Shown piece after piece: positions 63,408 to 64,000 of a stretch of DNA of 64,000 bases. This stretch comes from Desulfobulbaceae bacterium UBA2273 (GTDB lineage: Bacteria; Desulfobacterota; Desulfobulbia; Desulfobulbales; Desulfurivibrionaceae). Position 1 is the first letter of the stretch. Each line of letters begins with the position of its first letter. The translations under genes were made by a program, and so were the position numbers. The stretch covers positions 65,780-129,779 of the forward strand of contig DDWZ01000011.1 of assembly GCA_002347095.1 (NCBI GenBank). Direction: 5' to 3'. The notes under the pieces are model-generated. The model had not been told where the DNA came from. It ran no database searches and worked only from the letters and a program-made list of their open reading frames with translations.

Positions 63408-63938
63408 TCAATTTTCTTTATATTCTTGCGCTATTTTACTTGTGAATAGCCACCTTTTTGGTGCCGGTAGTGGTTTGCTATGAATTATTCTTCCATTTGA
63501 CAATTTAACTTCTATAAGAAACCTTGGCCCAAGAAAATAGTTTAGAGGATGGTTGAGATCCAACTCGTGAGACAGTTTGATAAGCTCCAGAGGTTCTATT
63601 TTGGTCGGCTTGTCTTTCAGTAAATTTCTATATTGACCGCAAAATTTAACATCTTTCAACCTGGTTAGATGGGCGATGTTTGATTTTAGCATTGTTTTGG
63701 AAACGAATTTTGCTGGGTGAAGAATTCGCACTTTGCATTCAGTTATATATTGGGTTTCTTTGCTTTTATTTATGATTTCAGCATAAATAATATCTTTTGT
63801 TTCCTTGTCATAGTTAACTCTGTATCCAGGGATGATTTTTATAGGGAATAGCCATCTCGCGAGCCTATATATTGCTATTGGTACAGCAAAAACTGTAGTA
63901 ATCCCTGCTGATATTTTAACTAATGAGGCTATTTCCAT
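63408..63938 (-). CDS. Integron gene-cassette hypothetical protein
   Basis: A 176-residue protein with one N-terminal membrane helix (ISAGITTVFAVPIAIYRLARWLF) and a basic, beta-rich remainder (KIIPGYRVNYDKETKDIIYAEIINKS). It resembles no family I know. Its base composition is clearly AT-rich compared with the rest of the window. The ATG lies 12 nt inside a GTTAGGC attC boundary, and the TGA touches the next GCCTAAC, the compact layout of an integron cassette. The open frame, intact boundaries and different codon use indicate recent lateral origin. Confidence 0.8.
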   Translation of the reverse strand: MEIASLVKISAGITTVFAVPIAIYRLARWLFPIKIIPGYRVNYDKETKDIIYAEIINKSKETQYITECKVRILHPAKFVSKTMLKSNIAHLTRLKDVKFCGQYRNLLKDKPTKIEPLELIKLSHELDLNHPLNYFLGPRFLIEVKLSNGRIIHSKPLPAPKRWLFTSKIAQEYKEN

Positions 63939-63949
63939 TATTTTTCAGA

Positions 63950-64000
63950 GCCTAACGTAAAAGTAAGGGGCTGCGCGCTTTTGCGCAGTCCCGCTTGACT
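63950..64000 (-). other. attC site of the preceding cassette (cut by window end)
   Basis: Minus strand: ...AGTCAAGCGGGACTGCGC-AAAA-GCGCGCAGCCCC...TTTTACGTTAGGC. The GTTAGGC is the R' box where the cassette begins, and CTGCGC/GCGCAG forms the central hairpin. The left half lies beyond the window. The integrase gene would be expected further right. Confidence 0.75.

Overview
The window looks like a chromosomal stretch of a GC-rich, anaerobic Gram-negative bacterium, most likely a Desulfobacterota member (Desulfobulbales-like). This is inferred from gene content: an Rnf complex in CDGEAB order, arylpyruvate:ferredoxin oxidoreductase with two phenylacetate-CoA ligases, a split archaeal-type glutamate synthase beside an NrpR-like repressor, DUF3786, carboxynorspermidine biosynthesis and an outer-membrane porin. 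There is no rRNA, CRISPR array or complete transposase; one tRNA-Lys(CTT) is present.

Left part (1-13.6 kb), all on the minus strand: porin, terminator, then an ~11 kb gene train iorA-iorB-paaK-ACT-livK-livH-livM-livG-livF-paaK-aminotransferase. Read together it would import amino acids (probably aromatic as well as branched-chain), transaminate them, oxidise the arylpyruvates to aryl-acetyl-CoA with reduction of ferredoxin, and interconvert arylacetates and their CoA esters. 13.6-28 kb: a helicase overlapping a SlyX gene, a ferredoxin-nitroreductase fusion, a GGDEF protein, a three-gene two-component cassette whose kinase has a haem-type CXXCH motif, two ABC-F ATPases (EttA and Uup-like), DHFR and a DEAD-box RNA helicase.

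Middle (28-46 kb): tRNA-Lys; a probable structured leader followed by carboxynorspermidine synthase, a cupin and carboxynorspermidine decarboxylase; a secreted hypothetical; a GH42-like secreted hydrolase; then a nitrogen block. That block holds amtB with a sigma-54 promoter and a possible upstream enhancer, a small ORF, a three-gene split glutamate synthase, an NrpR-like DUF128 repressor and a divergent FMN-binding GltB2 paralogue. Three GGCA...TGCC palindromes lie between the last two.

Right part (46-64 kb): rnfCDGEAB-apbE, with an apparent AUU start for rnfD, an exported Ig-like domain fused to RnfA, and a MITE between rnfA and rnfB. It continues with a DUF3786 Fe-S protein, a glutamyl-Q-tRNA synthetase-like protein, aat, beta-carbonic anhydrase, an HD-GYP protein with a CheY-like receiver, hisD, an MFS transporter, a CAP-domain protein and DUF167. 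The window ends in an integron cassette bounded by attC sequences and abutting a truncated aldo/keto reductase.

Several repeat families are interspersed: a TIR-bearing MITE (3 copies), a 112-bp element in inverted copies at both ends, CTTCGACAGGCTCAGG repeats, purine-rich heptad spacers, and a two-copy 106-108 nt element with a conserved core and changed but still paired outer stems.
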